Below, in pieces: positions 33,356 through 44,149 of a stretch of 46,678 nucleotides of DNA. The stretch's first letter is position 1, and the number at the start of each line of letters is the position of its first letter. This DNA comes from Planctomycetaceae bacterium. GTDB taxonomy: Bacteria > Planctomycetota > Planctomycetia > Pirellulales > UBA1268. The translations under genes were made by a program, and so were the position numbers. The stretch spans positions 1 to 46,678 of the forward strand of contig JAJTED010000041.1 in the NCBI GenBank assembly GCA_021300535.1, read 5' to 3'. Below the pieces are notes generated by a model, which was given only the letters and a program-made list of their open reading frames with translations, was not told where the DNA came from and made no database searches.

Positions 33356-34593
33356 GCATGGCCATGCGTGATGCCGCCGTGTCCGGCGTCGATCCTGCGC
33401 GGGTGGCGATCGTCGGTGGCGGGCTGGCCGGCCTCGCCGCGGCGGCGGCCCTGGCCGAGGCCGGCATCCCGGCCGTGATCCTGGAATCGCGTCGGCACGC
33501 CGGCGGCCGGGCGGCGTCGTTCGAAGATCCCGTGTCGGGGGGCCTCGTGGACGCCTGTCAGCACGTGGCGATGGGCTGCTGCACGAACTTTCTCGATCTC
33601 TGCGTGCGGACCGGCCTGACCGCGGCGCTCCGCCGCGACCGCACGCTCTCGTTCATCGGCCCGGACGGTCGCCGGGCCGAGTGCACCCCCTCGCGGCGGC
33701 TGCCGGCGCCGCTGCATCTCGCCCCGCTCCTGCTCGGCATGCGGCACTTCACCCTGGGCGAAAAGGTCGCCCTGGCCCGCGGCATGCTCCGGCTTGCCCG
33801 GCCGGCCGCGGACGCGGAGTCGCGCACGGCGCTCGACTGGCTCCGCTCCAGCGGCCAGCCGGACGCGGTGATTCGCCTCTTCTGGCAGCCGGTGATCGAG
33901 AGCGCCCTGGGCGAGTCGCTCGACCTGGTGAGCCTGGCCGCCGCGCGGAAGGTGGCCGTCGACGCATTCCTCGCGCATCGCGATGCCGCCGATTTGATCG
34001 TGCCGACCGAGCCACTCGGCACGCTGTTCGGGACGCGGCTCGTGGGCTGGCTGCGGGACCGCGGCGTGACGGTCCGCACCGGAATGTCTGCGACCGGTTT
34101 CGACCGCGCCGCCGGCGCGATAGTTGCCGTCCGCTGCGGAGAGGAAGCGGTGCCCTGCGCCGCCGCGATCGTCGCCGTGCCCTGGCGGCAGGCGGCCCGG
34201 CTCCTGCCCGACGTCGTGCCCGCCGCCGACGAGCGGCTCGTCGGGTCGCCGATCACGGCCGTGCACCTGTGGTTCGACCGCGACGTGATCGACGTGCCGC
34301 ATGCCGTGCTCGTGGGGCGGGTGTCGCAATGGGTGTTTCGCGGCGCGGCGGCCGGCCACTGCCAGGTCGTGATCAGCGCCTCGGTGCGGCCGAGTCCGGG
34401 CACGGCCGTCGCCAATCTCTTCCTGGCCGGCGACTGGACCGCGACCGGCTGGCCCTCGACGATGGAAGGGGCCATTCGCAGCGGGCGGGCGGCCGCGGAG
34501 GCGGCGGGCCGGGCCCTCGGCCGACCGGTCAGCGCGTTGGTCGCGGACCTGCCGCGGAATCCGCTGGTTCGCCTGCTGGCCGGTCGGCTATGA
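33352..34593 (+). CDS. hpnE: Hydroxysqualene dehydroxylase, probably internally deleted
   Basis: The 413-residue protein is an FAD amine-oxidase-like enzyme that reduces hydroxysqualene to squalene. The FAD motif is RVAIVGGGLAGLAAAAALAE. Family blocks: RRHAGGRAASFEDPVSGGLV, CQHVAMGCCTNFLDL, LFWQPVIESALGESLDLVSL and, at the C-terminus, LFLAGDWTATGWPSTMEGAI. After HCQVVISAS the chain goes straight to VRPSPGTAVANLFLAGDW. HpnE relatives normally have some 50-60 more residues here, including a conserved (V)EKRATF/EP-like strand next to FAD. The deletion is in frame. Activity is doubtful. The last 65 bp overlap convergent hpnG. Confidence 0.85.
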   Translation: MSMAMRDAAVSGVDPARVAIVGGGLAGLAAAAALAEAGIPAVILESRRHAGGRAASFEDPVSGGLVDACQHVAMGCCTNFLDLCVRTGLTAALRRDRTLSFIGPDGRRAECTPSRRLPAPLHLAPLLLGMRHFTLGEKVALARGMLRLARPAADAESRTALDWLRSSGQPDAVIRLFWQPVIESALGESLDLVSLAAARKVAVDAFLAHRDAADLIVPTEPLGTLFGTRLVGWLRDRGVTVRTGMSATGFDRAAGAIVAVRCGEEAVPCAAAIVAVPWRQAARLLPDVVPAADERLVGSPITAVHLWFDRDVIDVPHAVLVGRVSQWVFRGAAAGHCQVVISASVRPSPGTAVANLFLAGDWTATGWPSTMEGAIRSGRAAAEAAGRALGRPVSALVADLPRNPLVRLLAGRL

Positions 34594-35344
34594 CCGCGGC
34601 CTCTCCTGCAAGTGCTCCGCACAGCCGCTCGAGTTCGGCTGCGAGCGTGCGGCCATCGACCACCGCGTGCTCGTAGAGCCGCCACAGATCGACCGCCGCC
34701 GCGGGCCGGCGGCCGACCGCGCCGACGACGGCGCCCAGGCGGCGGAGCGCCGACTGCGGCCGCGCCAGGCCCGCGACCTCCGCAGGCAACGTCTGCGAGG
34801 CATCGTCGGAGACGACCCGGACTCCGAGGCACGGCAGGCGGGCGGTGGCCGCCACCGTCGCGATCGCATGGGTTTCCATGTCGACGATCGCCGCGCCGGT
34901 CCGGGCGGCGAGCGCCCGCTTGGCCGCCACCGTGGCGACGACCTCGGTCACGCTGACCAACAGCGGCTCGGCCGCTCCCGCATCGACATGCGCGAGGGGG
35001 ATGCGCGTGCCGGCCTGGTCGGTCGTCACGGCGGCCGGCCGCACGAGGCAGCCGCGTGGCAGGGCGGGATCGAGGCCGCCGGCGAATCCGGCCGACACCA
35101 GCCGCCGTGGCCGGTGGCCGTCGATCATCAGGGCCGCGGCCCGGGCCGCGGCAGGCCCGCCCACCCCGGAGACGCACCACGCCACCCGGACACCGGCCAC
35201 CGTGCCCTCGAGCACCACGCCGCCTGGGCCCCGCCACTCGACACGGTCCGTGGCCCGGCGCTCGAAAGCGTCGGCCTCGATGGCCAGGGCGAACACGATG
35301 CCCGCTTCGCAGCCGCGATCGGGACCGCGAGGGTTCGGGCTCAT
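34529..35344 (-). CDS. hpnG: Adenosylhopane nucleosidase (phosphorylase-type)
   Basis: The 271-residue protein is of the nucleoside phosphorylase/MTA-SAH nucleosidase fold: GIVFALAIEADAFERR, VAWCVSGVGGPAAARAAAL, RRLVSAGFAGGLDPALPRGC, then GAAIVDMETHAIATVAATAR (the base/ribose-binding M-E-T block) and GVRVVSDDASQTLP. HpnG removes adenine from adenosylhopane to give ribosylhopane. It belongs to the hopanoid set; hpnCDE converge on it. Its start overlaps the histidine kinase stop by 4 nt, so it is expected to be in one operon with the two-component system. Start ATG at 35344 fits the overlap. Confidence 0.85.
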   Translation of the reverse strand: MSPNPRGPDRGCEAGIVFALAIEADAFERRATDRVEWRGPGGVVLEGTVAGVRVAWCVSGVGGPAAARAAALMIDGHRPRRLVSAGFAGGLDPALPRGCLVRPAAVTTDQAGTRIPLAHVDAGAAEPLLVSVTEVVATVAAKRALAARTGAAIVDMETHAIATVAATARLPCLGVRVVSDDASQTLPAEVAGLARPQSALRRLGAVVGAVGRRPAAAVDLWRLYEHAVVDGRTLAAELERLCGALAGEAAVIADRPAGEPADSAAGPRPTR

Positions 35345-36768
35345 GGTGTGCTGGCAGCGAGCGGAGGAGGCGCGGCGGTGTGCGGTCGTCGGCCGCCGCC
35401 GGCACGGAGCGGCAGGGCCACCGTCACGGTCGTGCCCTGCCCGACGCCGCTTGCCACAGCGATCGTCCCCCCGTGTCGTTCGACGATCGCCTTGCAGATC
35501 GGCAGTCCGAGACCGCCGCTGCGACCGTCGTGGCGGGAGCGGGCGGGATCGGTCTTGTAGAACCGGTCGAAGATGCGGGCGATGTGCCCGGCGGCGATGC
35601 CTTCGCCCGAATCACGGACGGTCAGCAGGGCGCGGTCCGCGTCGGCCGCCAGGCGGACGCTCACGGTTCCGCCGGGCGGCGTGAACCGGATGCCGTTGTC
35701 GAGCAGGTTGCCGAGCACCTGGCGAAACTGCGCGGCGCTGCCCGGCAGGACGACGGGGGCCGCGTCCACTGTGATCCGGACGCCGCGCTCCTCGGCCACG
35801 CCGGCGAACATCGCCGCCGTCTGCCGGACGACGGCGGCCAGGTCCAGATCCTCACACGTCGTGGTGGCATCGTCTCCTCCCGCCTCGGCCAGCGTCAGCA
35901 TGGCATTCGCCAGTGACGAGAGGTGCCGCATCTCCTCGAGCACCTCCTCGAGGGTCTCGCGATACTCGGCCGGTGATCGGTCATGTGAGACCGCCACTTC
36001 CACCAGGCTGCGCATGGCGGCGAGCGGCCCGCGCAGCTCGTGGGCGGCGTCGGCCACGAACTGCTGCTGGCGATCGACGTGGTCGGCGACATGGTCGAGC
36101 AGCCGGTTGATGGTGCGGGCGAGCCGGTCGAGTTCGTCGCGGCTGCCGCGGACCGGCAGCCGGTCGCCGAGTCTCGTGGGGCGGAGCTGATCGGCGATCT
36201 GGAGGATGTCGCCGACCGGCCGCGTCGCCCGCCGGGCCAGCCACCAGCCCGCCACTGGCGTGAGCATTGCCAACGCCAGTCCGACCACCGTCAACTGCTG
36301 CAGCAGGCTCGTCAGCCGCTCGTCGAGGCCGGTCGTGTCGGTGCCGACCCGCACGTGGTAGGTGGGCTGCCCCGGCCGGGTGATGCGGAGCCGCACGTAG
36401 CGATACGGGCCCACCTGGACGATGTTCTCCTCCCGGTCGAGGTTGTGCGGCGGATAGTCCGCGACGGATGCCGGGCAGTGCACGCTCTTCCAGATGGTGG
36501 TGCCATCCTCCGTGAGCAGCTGGCTGAACCAGCCGCGTTCCTCGTGGCTGCGGGCCTTGCGGCCGATTTCGGCGACCACGGCGTCGATGTTCGGTGAGAG
36601 GTCCTGGAGCGCCAGCACGACTTCCGTCGCACCGGAGCGGAGTTCGGCGTCGGCGTCCGCATACAACGTCGCGCGGGCGATGATCCGGGCGGCCACGAGC
36701 GAGGCCAGCGTCATCGCCAGCACGACCGCGGTGTTCCAAAGCGTGAGCCGCGCCCGGAGAGTCGTCAT
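35341..36768 (-). CDS. Membrane sensor histidine kinase (HAMP-HisKA-HATPase)
   Basis: The 475-residue protein starts MTTLRARLTLWNTAVVLAMT with one membrane helix, then an extracytoplasmic sensor of about 140 residues, a second helix (LTVVGLALAMLTPVAGWWLA), a HAMP linker (RPVGDILQIADQLRPTRLGD), and HisKA with the His in FVADAAHELRGPLAAMRSLV. The HATPase has FRQVLGNLLDNGIRFTPPGG (N box), RDSGEGIAAGHIARIFDRFY (G1/F) and GGLGLPICKAIVERHGGTIA (G2). It overlaps hpnG and stands 10 bp after the response regulator, its evident partner. The sensed signal is unknown. Confidence 0.92.
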   Translation of the reverse strand: MTTLRARLTLWNTAVVLAMTLASLVAARIIARATLYADADAELRSGATEVVLALQDLSPNIDAVVAEIGRKARSHEERGWFSQLLTEDGTTIWKSVHCPASVADYPPHNLDREENIVQVGPYRYVRLRITRPGQPTYHVRVGTDTTGLDERLTSLLQQLTVVGLALAMLTPVAGWWLARRATRPVGDILQIADQLRPTRLGDRLPVRGSRDELDRLARTINRLLDHVADHVDRQQQFVADAAHELRGPLAAMRSLVEVAVSHDRSPAEYRETLEEVLEEMRHLSSLANAMLTLAEAGGDDATTTCEDLDLAAVVRQTAAMFAGVAEERGVRITVDAAPVVLPGSAAQFRQVLGNLLDNGIRFTPPGGTVSVRLAADADRALLTVRDSGEGIAAGHIARIFDRFYKTDPARSRHDGRSGGLGLPICKAIVERHGGTIAVASGVGQGTTVTVALPLRAGGGRRPHTAAPPPLAASTP

Positions 36769-36778
36769 CGGCGCCCAG

Positions 36779-37450
36779 TCAGGCCACGGCGAGCGCATAG
36801 CCGCGGCCCCGGATGGTGCAGATGAACGAATCCGACCGATCCTTGTCGATCTTGCCCCGCAGGCGGTTGATGTGGACCTCGATGACGTTCGTCGGCCCGT
36901 CCCAGTCGAATCCCCAGACATGCTCGCAGAGCATCTTTCGGGTCACGACCTGGCCGTTGAAACGCATCAGCAGCTCGAGGATGCTGAACTCGGTCGGCGT
37001 AAGCTCGATCGTTCGTCCGGAGAGCGTCACCCGCTTCGTGGCCAGCGTGAGGTGGAGCGGGCCCGCCGCCATCTCCAGCGCCGGCTTGTGGCCGGCGCGG
37101 CGGTGGATCGCCTCGATCCGGGCCAGCAGTTCGTCCACCGCGAACGGCTTCACGAGATAGTCGTCGGCGCCCGCCGTGAAGCCCCGCAGCTTGTCGGGCA
37201 CCGTGCCGAGGGCCGTGAGCACGAGCACGGGGGTGCGGATGCCCGCCGACCGGGCCGCCTCCAGCACCGACAGGCCGCCGGTTTTCGGCAGCATGAGGTC
37301 CAGCACGACCAGGTCGCTCGAGGCGAGCGTGCGGTCGCGGATCGCCGTGTCGCCGTCCGCGACCCACGTGCATTCGTGGCCCGCTTCGCGCACCGCCTTT
37401 CCGACCGCCTTCGCGATGACGGGATCGTCCTCGATGATCGCCACGTGCAT
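36779..37450 (-). CDS. OmpR/PhoB-type response regulator
   Basis: The 223-residue protein has a receiver (HVAIIEDDPVIAKAVGKAVR; Asp in SSDLVVLDLMLPKTGGLSVL; Thr in VLVLTALG; Lys in DDYLVKPFAVDELLARIEAI) and a C-terminal winged helix (RVTLSGRTIELTPTEFSILE, then MRFNGQVVTRKMLCEHVWGF and NVIEVHINRLRGKIDKD, the last being the recognition helix). It is the first gene of the regulator-kinase-hpnG operon. Target promoters are not visible. Confidence 0.93.
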   Translation of the reverse strand: MHVAIIEDDPVIAKAVGKAVREAGHECTWVADGDTAIRDRTLASSDLVVLDLMLPKTGGLSVLEAARSAGIRTPVLVLTALGTVPDKLRGFTAGADDYLVKPFAVDELLARIEAIHRRAGHKPALEMAAGPLHLTLATKRVTLSGRTIELTPTEFSILELLMRFNGQVVTRKMLCEHVWGFDWDGPTNVIEVHINRLRGKIDKDRSDSFICTIRGRGYALAVA

Positions 37451-37512
37451 GGGGTTGTCATCCGGGGTGGGCGGCCGACCGCGGCCCCACCCGGAAGTCT
37501 ACACCACCCGTG

Positions 37513-39105
37513 TCACTCCCACTCGATGGTGGCGGGCGGCTTGGAAGACACGTCGTAGACGACGCGGTTGATGCCCCGCACCTCGTTGATGATCCGGGTG
37601 GAAATCCGGGCCAGGACGTCGTAGGGGAGGTGGCTCCAGTCGGCGGTCATGAAGTCCTCGGTCTCGACGGCCCGGACGGCGAGCACGTCGTCGTAGGTTC
37701 GCGCGTCGCCCATCACGCCCACGCTCTGCACCGGCAGCAGCACGGCGAAGGCCTGCGACACCTTCCGCATCAGCCCGGCCCGCTCCAGTTCCTCGAGCAC
37801 GACCGCGTCGGCCTCCCGCAGTTTGTCGAGCCGCGGCTTCGTCACCTCGCCGAGGCAGCGGACCGCCAGGCCAGGTCCCGGGAACGGATGCCGCCACACG
37901 ATCCGCTCCGGCAGACCCAGCTGCAGGCCGAGCTGCCGGACCTCGTCCTTGAACAGGTCGCGGAGCGGCTCGATGAGCTGGAACTGCAGGTCCTCCGGCA
38001 GGCCGCCGACGTTGTGGTGGAGCTTGATGGTGGCGGCGGGGCCGTCGGGGGCGGCGCCGCTCTCGATGACGTCCGGATAGAGCGTGCCCTGGGCGAGGAA
38101 CTTCGCCCCGCGGATCTTGGCGGCCTCGTCGGCGAAGCAGTCGACGAACGTCCTGCCGATCCGCCGCCGCTTCTCCTGCGGCTCCGTCACGCCGGAGAGG
38201 ACCTCGAGAAACCGCCCTTCGGCGGGCACGACGTGCAGATCCGTTTTGAAGTGCTCGGTGAACTCCTCGATCACGGCGGCGGCCTCGTTCTTCCGCAGCA
38301 GGCCGTTGTCGACGAGGATGCACGAGAGCTGGTCGCCGATCGCCCGCGACAGCAGCGCGGCGACGACGGCGGAGTCGACGCCGCCCGAGAGGCCGCAGAT
38401 CACGCGCTCGCTTCCCACGCGGGCCCGCAGTTCGGCGATCGTGGTCGCGGCGAAGTCTTCGAGCCGCCACGAGCCGGAACAGCCGCAGGTGGCACGGAGG
38501 AAGTTGGCCAGCATCCGCCCGCCCGCGGGCGTGTGCGTGACCTCGGGGTGAAACTGCAGGCCGTAGACCGGCAGCGTGCGGTGGCGGACCGCCGCCATCG
38601 GGCAGGTGGCCGTGCGGGCCAGCGGCACGAAGTCGGCGGCGACGGTGTCGACCTGGTCGCCGTGGCTCATCCACACTTCCGTCTGCGGCGGAACGCCCGC
38701 GAAGATCGGGTCGCCGGTGGTCACCTCGCAGGCGGCCCGGCCGTACTCCCGGGCCTCGGCCCTGCCGACCTGGCCCCCGAGCGCGTCGCAGGCCAGCTGC
38801 ATGCCGTAGCAGATGCCGAGCACCGGGATGCCGAGCCGGAACAGGTCGGGGTCGCACCGCGGCGCCCCGGCCTCGTACACGCTCGACGGTCCGCCCGAGA
38901 GGATGATGCCGCGCGGGGCAAGCTCCCGCAGCCGCGTGGCGGAGATGTCGTGCCGCACGATCTCGCAGTAGACGTGCTGCTCGCGGACGCGGCGGGCGAT
39001 CAACTGGGCGTACTGCGACCCGAAGTCGAGCACGACGATCCGCTCGGCCTGCTGGGGGCGGGAGTGGGTCGGTGGCGAAACGCTGCTGGCGGACATGGCG
39101 TGCAT
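37513..39105 (-). CDS. guaA: GMP synthase (glutamine-hydrolysing)
   Basis: The 530-residue protein makes GMP from XMP. The amidotransferase half starts [20 protein letters not shown], has the nucleophile Cys in [19 protein letters not shown] and the His/Glu in [15 protein letters not shown]. The synthase half has the PP-loop [20 protein letters not shown], then [15 protein letters not shown] and [29 protein letters not shown] and the end [11 protein letters not shown]. Length is normal. ATG at 39105 (MHAMSASS) or 39096 are both possible. It is divergent from surE. Confidence 0.96.
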   Translation of the reverse strand: MHAMSASSVSPPTHSRPQQAERIVVLDFGSQYAQLIARRVREQHVYCEIVRHDISATRLRELAPRGIILSGGPSSVYEAGAPRCDPDLFRLGIPVLGICYGMQLACDALGGQVGRAEAREYGRAACEVTTGDPIFAGVPPQTEVWMSHGDQVDTVAADFVPLARTATCPMAAVRHRTLPVYGLQFHPEVTHTPAGGRMLANFLRATCGCSGSWRLEDFAATTIAELRARVGSERVICGLSGGVDSAVVAALLSRAIGDQLSCILVDNGLLRKNEAAAVIEEFTEHFKTDLHVVPAEGRFLEVLSGVTEPQEKRRRIGRTFVDCFADEAAKIRGAKFLAQGTLYPDVIESGAAPDGPAATIKLHHNVGGLPEDLQFQLIEPLRDLFKDEVRQLGLQLGLPERIVWRHPFPGPGLAVRCLGEVTKPRLDKLREADAVVLEELERAGLMRKVSQAFAVLLPVQSVGVMGDARTYDDVLAVRAVETEDFMTADWSHLPYDVLARISTRIINEVRGINRVVYDVSSKPPATIEWE

Positions 39106-39142
39106 CGGGGCGGGAGCGGCGGCAAGACCGGAAAAGCCCGCC

Positions 39143-39148
39143 AGTATA
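39143..39148 (-). promoter_or_regulatory. Candidate -10 box of guaA
   Basis: On the minus strand TATACT (within GCTATACT) stands 37 nt before the guaA ATG. It mirrors the surE box 20 bp away. Confidence 0.4.
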
Positions 39149-39168
39149 GCGCGGGTGGGCAAGGTTGC

Positions 39169-39174
39169 TATAGT
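39169..39174 (+). promoter_or_regulatory. Candidate -10 box of surE, leaderless start
   Basis: TATAGT (within GCTATAGT) lies 9 nt before the surE ATG. With normal spacing the transcript would begin at or just before the start codon. AGTATAGC and GCTATAGT form a nearly perfect inverted pair between guaA and surE. Confidence 0.45.
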
Positions 39175-39183
39175 GTGGCCTCC

Positions 39184-39957
39184 ATGCTCATCCTGCTCAC
39201 GAACGACGACGGCATCTACGCCCCCGGCCTGGCCGCGATGGGGCGGGCCCTCCGCCGGTTCGGCGACGTGAGCGTGGTGGCGCCCGCGACCGAGCAGAGC
39301 GGCGTCGGTCACGCCATCACCTTCCTCACGCCGCTGACGGCGAAGGAGATCTTCGACGGCGACCGCAGCCGCGGCTGGGCCGTGGACGGCAGCCCGGCCG
39401 ACGCCGTCAAGCTCGGGATCGCGGAGTTCTGTCCGCGGCGGCCCGACCTCGTGGTCAGCGGCATCAACAGCGGGCTCAATGCCGGCATCAACGTGCTCTA
39501 CTCGGGCACGGTTGCGGCCGCCATCGAGGGGGCGTTCTTCGGCATCACGAGCATCGCGGTCTCCCTCGAATGGGACGAGCACGCCGACTACGACCGGGCC
39601 GCGGAGATCGCGATCGACGTCATCGGCGGGCTGCTCGACCGCCGGCCGGCGCCGGGCAGCCTGTTCAACCTCAACATTCCCACGCGGGCGCTGCAGGGCG
39701 TGCCGGAGCTGCGCGTGGTGCCGATGGGCGTGTTTCGGTATGGCGAAGCGTTCGAGCGGCGGGTCGATCCGCGGGGGCGGGCCTACTACTGGGCCACGAA
39801 CGATCCGCCGCCGCCGCCATCGCCCGTGGAGACCGACGTCGCGGCGCTGGCGGCGGGGGCCGTCACGCTCACGCCGCTGGAGTACGACCTCACGCATCGC
39901 GCGGGGCTCGACATCCTCGCGGCAGGGACGTGGCGGATCGGTCCGGCGGGGTCGTGA
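39184..39957 (+). CDS. surE: 5'/3'-nucleotidase SurE
   Basis: The 257-residue protein has the SurE signature at the N-terminus ([20 protein letters not shown]) with the metal-binding [56 protein letters not shown] (SGxNxGxN) and [20 protein letters not shown]. It dephosphorylates nucleoside monophosphates and is often tied to stationary-phase survival. Length fits. It is divergent from guaA and convergent with the Ser/Thr kinase (9-bp gap). Confidence 0.95.
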   Translation: MLILLTNDDGIYAPGLAAMGRALRRFGDVSVVAPATEQSGVGHAITFLTPLTAKEIFDGDRSRGWAVDGSPADAVKLGIAEFCPRRPDLVVSGINSGLNAGINVLYSGTVAAAIEGAFFGITSIAVSLEWDEHADYDRAAEIAIDVIGGLLDRRPAPGSLFNLNIPTRALQGVPELRVVPMGVFRYGEAFERRVDPRGRAYYWATNDPPPPPSPVETDVAALAAGAVTLTPLEYDLTHRAGLDILAAGTWRIGPAGS

Positions 39958-39966
39958 CCCCGGCCG

Positions 39967-41472
39967 TCACTTGTTGAGCACGGCGATCGCCAGACCGACC
40001 GCCAAGGCGACGCCGCCGGCGGCCAGGATCCAGAAGCCCAGCGGCAGGCCGGCGAACTGGAGCGGCTTCTTCGGTGGTTTCTTCGGCCGCTGATTGGCGT
40101 TCGTGCCGCCCGCCGCCTGCGGGGCACCATCGATCCGCAGGGCTGGGAATGGCTCGGCGGTCGCCGCCGCCGACGCCGGGGCGGCACGCGGGGGTGCGGT
40201 GGTCGCGCGGTTCGCCGGGCCCGTGGGCGGCTGGAACACCAGCGGCCGAGAGTCGATTGCCGAGCCGCTCCCCAGGGAACTGCTTCCAATCGAGCTGCCG
40301 CCCGACCCGCCCGACCCCGACCAGGGCTGCGGCGGAGCGTAGTGGACGTTCGACGAGCCCGGGTCCGCCGCCGGCTGCGCGGCGCGGCGCGGCGGCTGCC
40401 GACGCGGAGGCGCGGGCCGAGCCCGCGGCGCTCCGGCGGCGGTCGCGGCCAGCCAGGTCGCGAGCGCGTCGGCGATCTCCTGGGCTGATTGCGGCCGGGC
40501 GTCGGGGTGCTTCTCCAGCATTCGGAAGGAGAGCTCGGCGATCGCCGGGGGCACGTCGGCCCGCTCATCGAGCAGGTTGGGCGGCGGCTTCTTCAGGTGG
40601 GCCTGAATCCGCTCGGCGATCGAGCCCTTGGCGAACGGGGCCCGCCCGGTGAGCAGGTAGTGGAGGGTGCAGCCCAGCGCGTAGATGTCGGACCGCCGGT
40701 CGGCGATGTGGCTGTCGCGGGCCTGTTCGGGGGCCAGGTAGTCGGCCGTGCCCAGCACCTTCTCGTCGTGGGTCTGCGTTAACGAGGCGGCCTCCTCGTC
40801 GGAGCCCGCCAGCGCCAGGCCGAAGTCGAGGATCTTGACCGTGCCGCGCTTGTCCACGATCAGGTTGGCGGGCTTGATGTCGCGGTGCACCAGCCCCTCC
40901 TCGTGCGCGTGCTGGAGCCCGACCGCGGCCTGGCGGATGAAGTCGGCCGCCTCCCGGACGTCGAGCGGCCCGCCCTGCTTCACCCGGGCATGGAGGTCGT
41001 CGCCGTCCACGTATTCCATGGCGATGAAATGGATCGCGCCGGAGGTGTCGAGGTCGAGCGTGCGGACGACGTTGGGGTGGTTGAGTCGGAAGGCCTCGCG
41101 GGCCTCACGCTCGAACCGTGCCAGATAGGAGGTCTGATCGACCCGCTTGACCGGCAGCACCTTGATCGCCACCAGCCCCTTGAGCGTGGTGTGCTCGGCG
41201 AGGTAGACGCTGCTCATGCCGCCGGCTCCCAGCAGGCGGAGGAGCCGATACTTGCCCAGCATGAAGCCCTTGTGACGCCCCTTGCGGAGCTGGTCGACCT
41301 GCCATTGGGTGAGGAGTCCGCCGTCGATCAGGGCCCGGACCAGCCCCTCCGGCACCGGCTGCGTCGGGTTGGGCCACGCGGCGACCGCCGCCGCCAGTCG
41401 TGGTTCATCCACGAGCCCGCTCTTGCGGATCACCCGCAGGAAGTCGTCGATCGTCTGGACGGTGTCACTCAT
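39967..41472 (-). CDS. Membrane-anchored Ser/Thr protein kinase
   Basis: The 501-residue protein begins MSDTVQTIDDFLRVIRKSGL with an N-terminal segment typical of planctomycete kinases (EGLVRALIDGGLLTQWQVDQ). The kinase domain (about 70-335) has YRLLRLLGAGGMSSVYLAEH, the ATP Lys in LVAIKVLPVKRVD, HEEGLVHRDIKPANLIVDKR, DFG in VKILDFGLALAGS, and LGTADYLAPEQARDSHIADR. A Pro/Ala/Ser-rich linker (about 360-470) leads to a C-terminal helix (GFWILAAGGVALAVGLAIAV). It is expected to signal at the inner membrane; substrates unknown. Confidence 0.95.
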   Translation of the reverse strand: MSDTVQTIDDFLRVIRKSGLVDEPRLAAAVAAWPNPTQPVPEGLVRALIDGGLLTQWQVDQLRKGRHKGFMLGKYRLLRLLGAGGMSSVYLAEHTTLKGLVAIKVLPVKRVDQTSYLARFEREAREAFRLNHPNVVRTLDLDTSGAIHFIAMEYVDGDDLHARVKQGGPLDVREAADFIRQAAVGLQHAHEEGLVHRDIKPANLIVDKRGTVKILDFGLALAGSDEEAASLTQTHDEKVLGTADYLAPEQARDSHIADRRSDIYALGCTLHYLLTGRAPFAKGSIAERIQAHLKKPPPNLLDERADVPPAIAELSFRMLEKHPDARPQSAQEIADALATWLAATAAGAPRARPAPPRRQPPRRAAQPAADPGSSNVHYAPPQPWSGSGGSGGSSIGSSSLGSGSAIDSRPLVFQPPTGPANRATTAPPRAAPASAAATAEPFPALRIDGAPQAAGGTNANQRPKKPPKKPLQFAGLPLGFWILAAGGVALAVGLAIAVLNK

Positions 41473-41479
41473 GGTGCGG

Positions 41480-41485
41480 ACAATA
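41480..41485 (-). promoter_or_regulatory. Candidate -10 box of the Ser/Thr kinase
   Basis: TATTGT on the minus strand lies 7 nt before the kinase ATG at 41472, which suggests a leaderless start. Confidence 0.35.
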
Positions 41486-41496
41486 CCCCTGCACTC

Positions 41497-41502
41497 CATA
41501 GT
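41497..41502 (+). promoter_or_regulatory. Candidate -10 box of the glutaredoxin-like gene
   Basis: CATAGT lies 9 nt before the ATG at 41512. Together with the box at 41480-41485 it would make a divergent promoter pair in a 39-bp gap. Confidence 0.3.
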
Positions 41503-41511
41503 AGCCCAACC

Positions 41512-41781
41512 ATGCGGTTTCTGCTGTACACCCGCCGCGGCTGCCATCTCTGCGAGGCCGCGGAGGATTTGCTGGCCTGCATGGGCGTGGACGTGCTGCG
41601 GGTGGACGTCGATGCGGACGCGGCCGTGGCCGCGCGGTTCGGTCTGCGGGTGCCCGTGCTCGAGGCCGGCGGGCGGACGCTGCTCGAGGGACGGTTCGAC
41701 GCCGACCGGCTCGCCAGGGCGTTGTCAGAGGCCGAGGTTGAGGCCGCGCCGGGCGAGCGCGTCGACGAGGCCGGCCGCTGA
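41512..41781 (+). CDS. Glutaredoxin-like (DUF836) protein
   Basis: The 89-residue protein begins MRFLLYTRRGCHLCEAAEDL, with the redox motif CHLC and a thioredoxin fold (VDVLRVDVDADAAVAARFGL, RVPVLEAGGRTLLEG with the cis-Pro). This type (CxxC, no other domain) is often called glutaredoxin-like or DUF836 and may handle thiols in the cytoplasm. Its last 57 bp overlap the end of the convergent HAD gene. Confidence 0.85.
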   Translation: MRFLLYTRRGCHLCEAAEDLLACMGVDVLRVDVDADAAVAARFGLRVPVLEAGGRTLLEGRFDADRLARALSEAEVEAAPGERVDEAGR

Positions 41782-42345
41782 CGCGAAGACCTCGGCATCC
41801 CAGCCGGCCTCACGGGCCCCCGCCACGTGCCCCGGGGTGTCGTCGCAGAAGAAGATCCGCTCCGCGGGCACGCGGGCCCGGCGGGCGGCCTCCGCGAAGA
41901 TCGCCCCGGCGGGCTTCGCCGCGCCGACTTCGTGACTCAAGACGATCTCCCGAAAGCCGCCCGGCACGACCGCGTAGCGGCTCTCCACGATCTGCCGCCA
42001 GTGCGGGCCGCAGGTGTTGGAGAGGATGCCGATCGGGCAGCCGATCCGCTCCAGGGCCGCGATCACCGGCAGCGTCTCGACCTTGAGGGCGAACATATCG
42101 CTCGCCGCCCGGGCGAGCGCCTCCGGGTCGGAGGTGGTGCCCGTGCGGTGGGAAAACTCGGCGTGAAACCCGGGCCAGTCGCAGGCGCCGCGCTCCAGCG
42201 CCTCCTGGAGACCGTCGGCCATCACCACCTGCTCGATGGCCGCGGCCGACGCCCCGCAGACGGCCGCCATCTGCCGGAACGACCGCGGCCGGTCGAACGA
42301 GAAGATGACGTTGCCGAGATCGAAATAGACGAATTCAGGTCGCAT
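41725..42345 (-). CDS. HAD family hydrolase
   Basis: The 206-residue protein starts MRPEFVYFDLGNVIFSFDRP: motif I has the nucleophile Asp in FDLGNV, with G instead of the second Asp as in many YihX-type phosphatases. Motif II is GILSNTCGPHW, motif III Lys in HEVGAAKPAGAIFAEAARRA and motif IV RIFFCDDTPGHVAGAREAGW. It is probably a small phosphatase acting on sugar or nucleotide phosphates. The start at 42345 gives family length; the frame is open further upstream without homology. Confidence 0.88.
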   Translation of the reverse strand: MRPEFVYFDLGNVIFSFDRPRSFRQMAAVCGASAAAIEQVVMADGLQEALERGACDWPGFHAEFSHRTGTTSDPEALARAASDMFALKVETLPVIAALERIGCPIGILSNTCGPHWRQIVESRYAVVPGGFREIVLSHEVGAAKPAGAIFAEAARRARVPAERIFFCDDTPGHVAGAREAGWDAEVFASAAGLVDALARRGLNLGL

Positions 42346-42457
42346 CGCATGCCGGCGGCCGGCCGCCGCTTTCCAATGATCCCGCAGCATACTATCCTGC
42401 GCCGCTGCCGTCGTGCCGCATGTCGCGGCCGCCAGGTTTCCGTCCAGGGTCGTCGTC

Positions 42458-44149
<1,692 letters not shown>

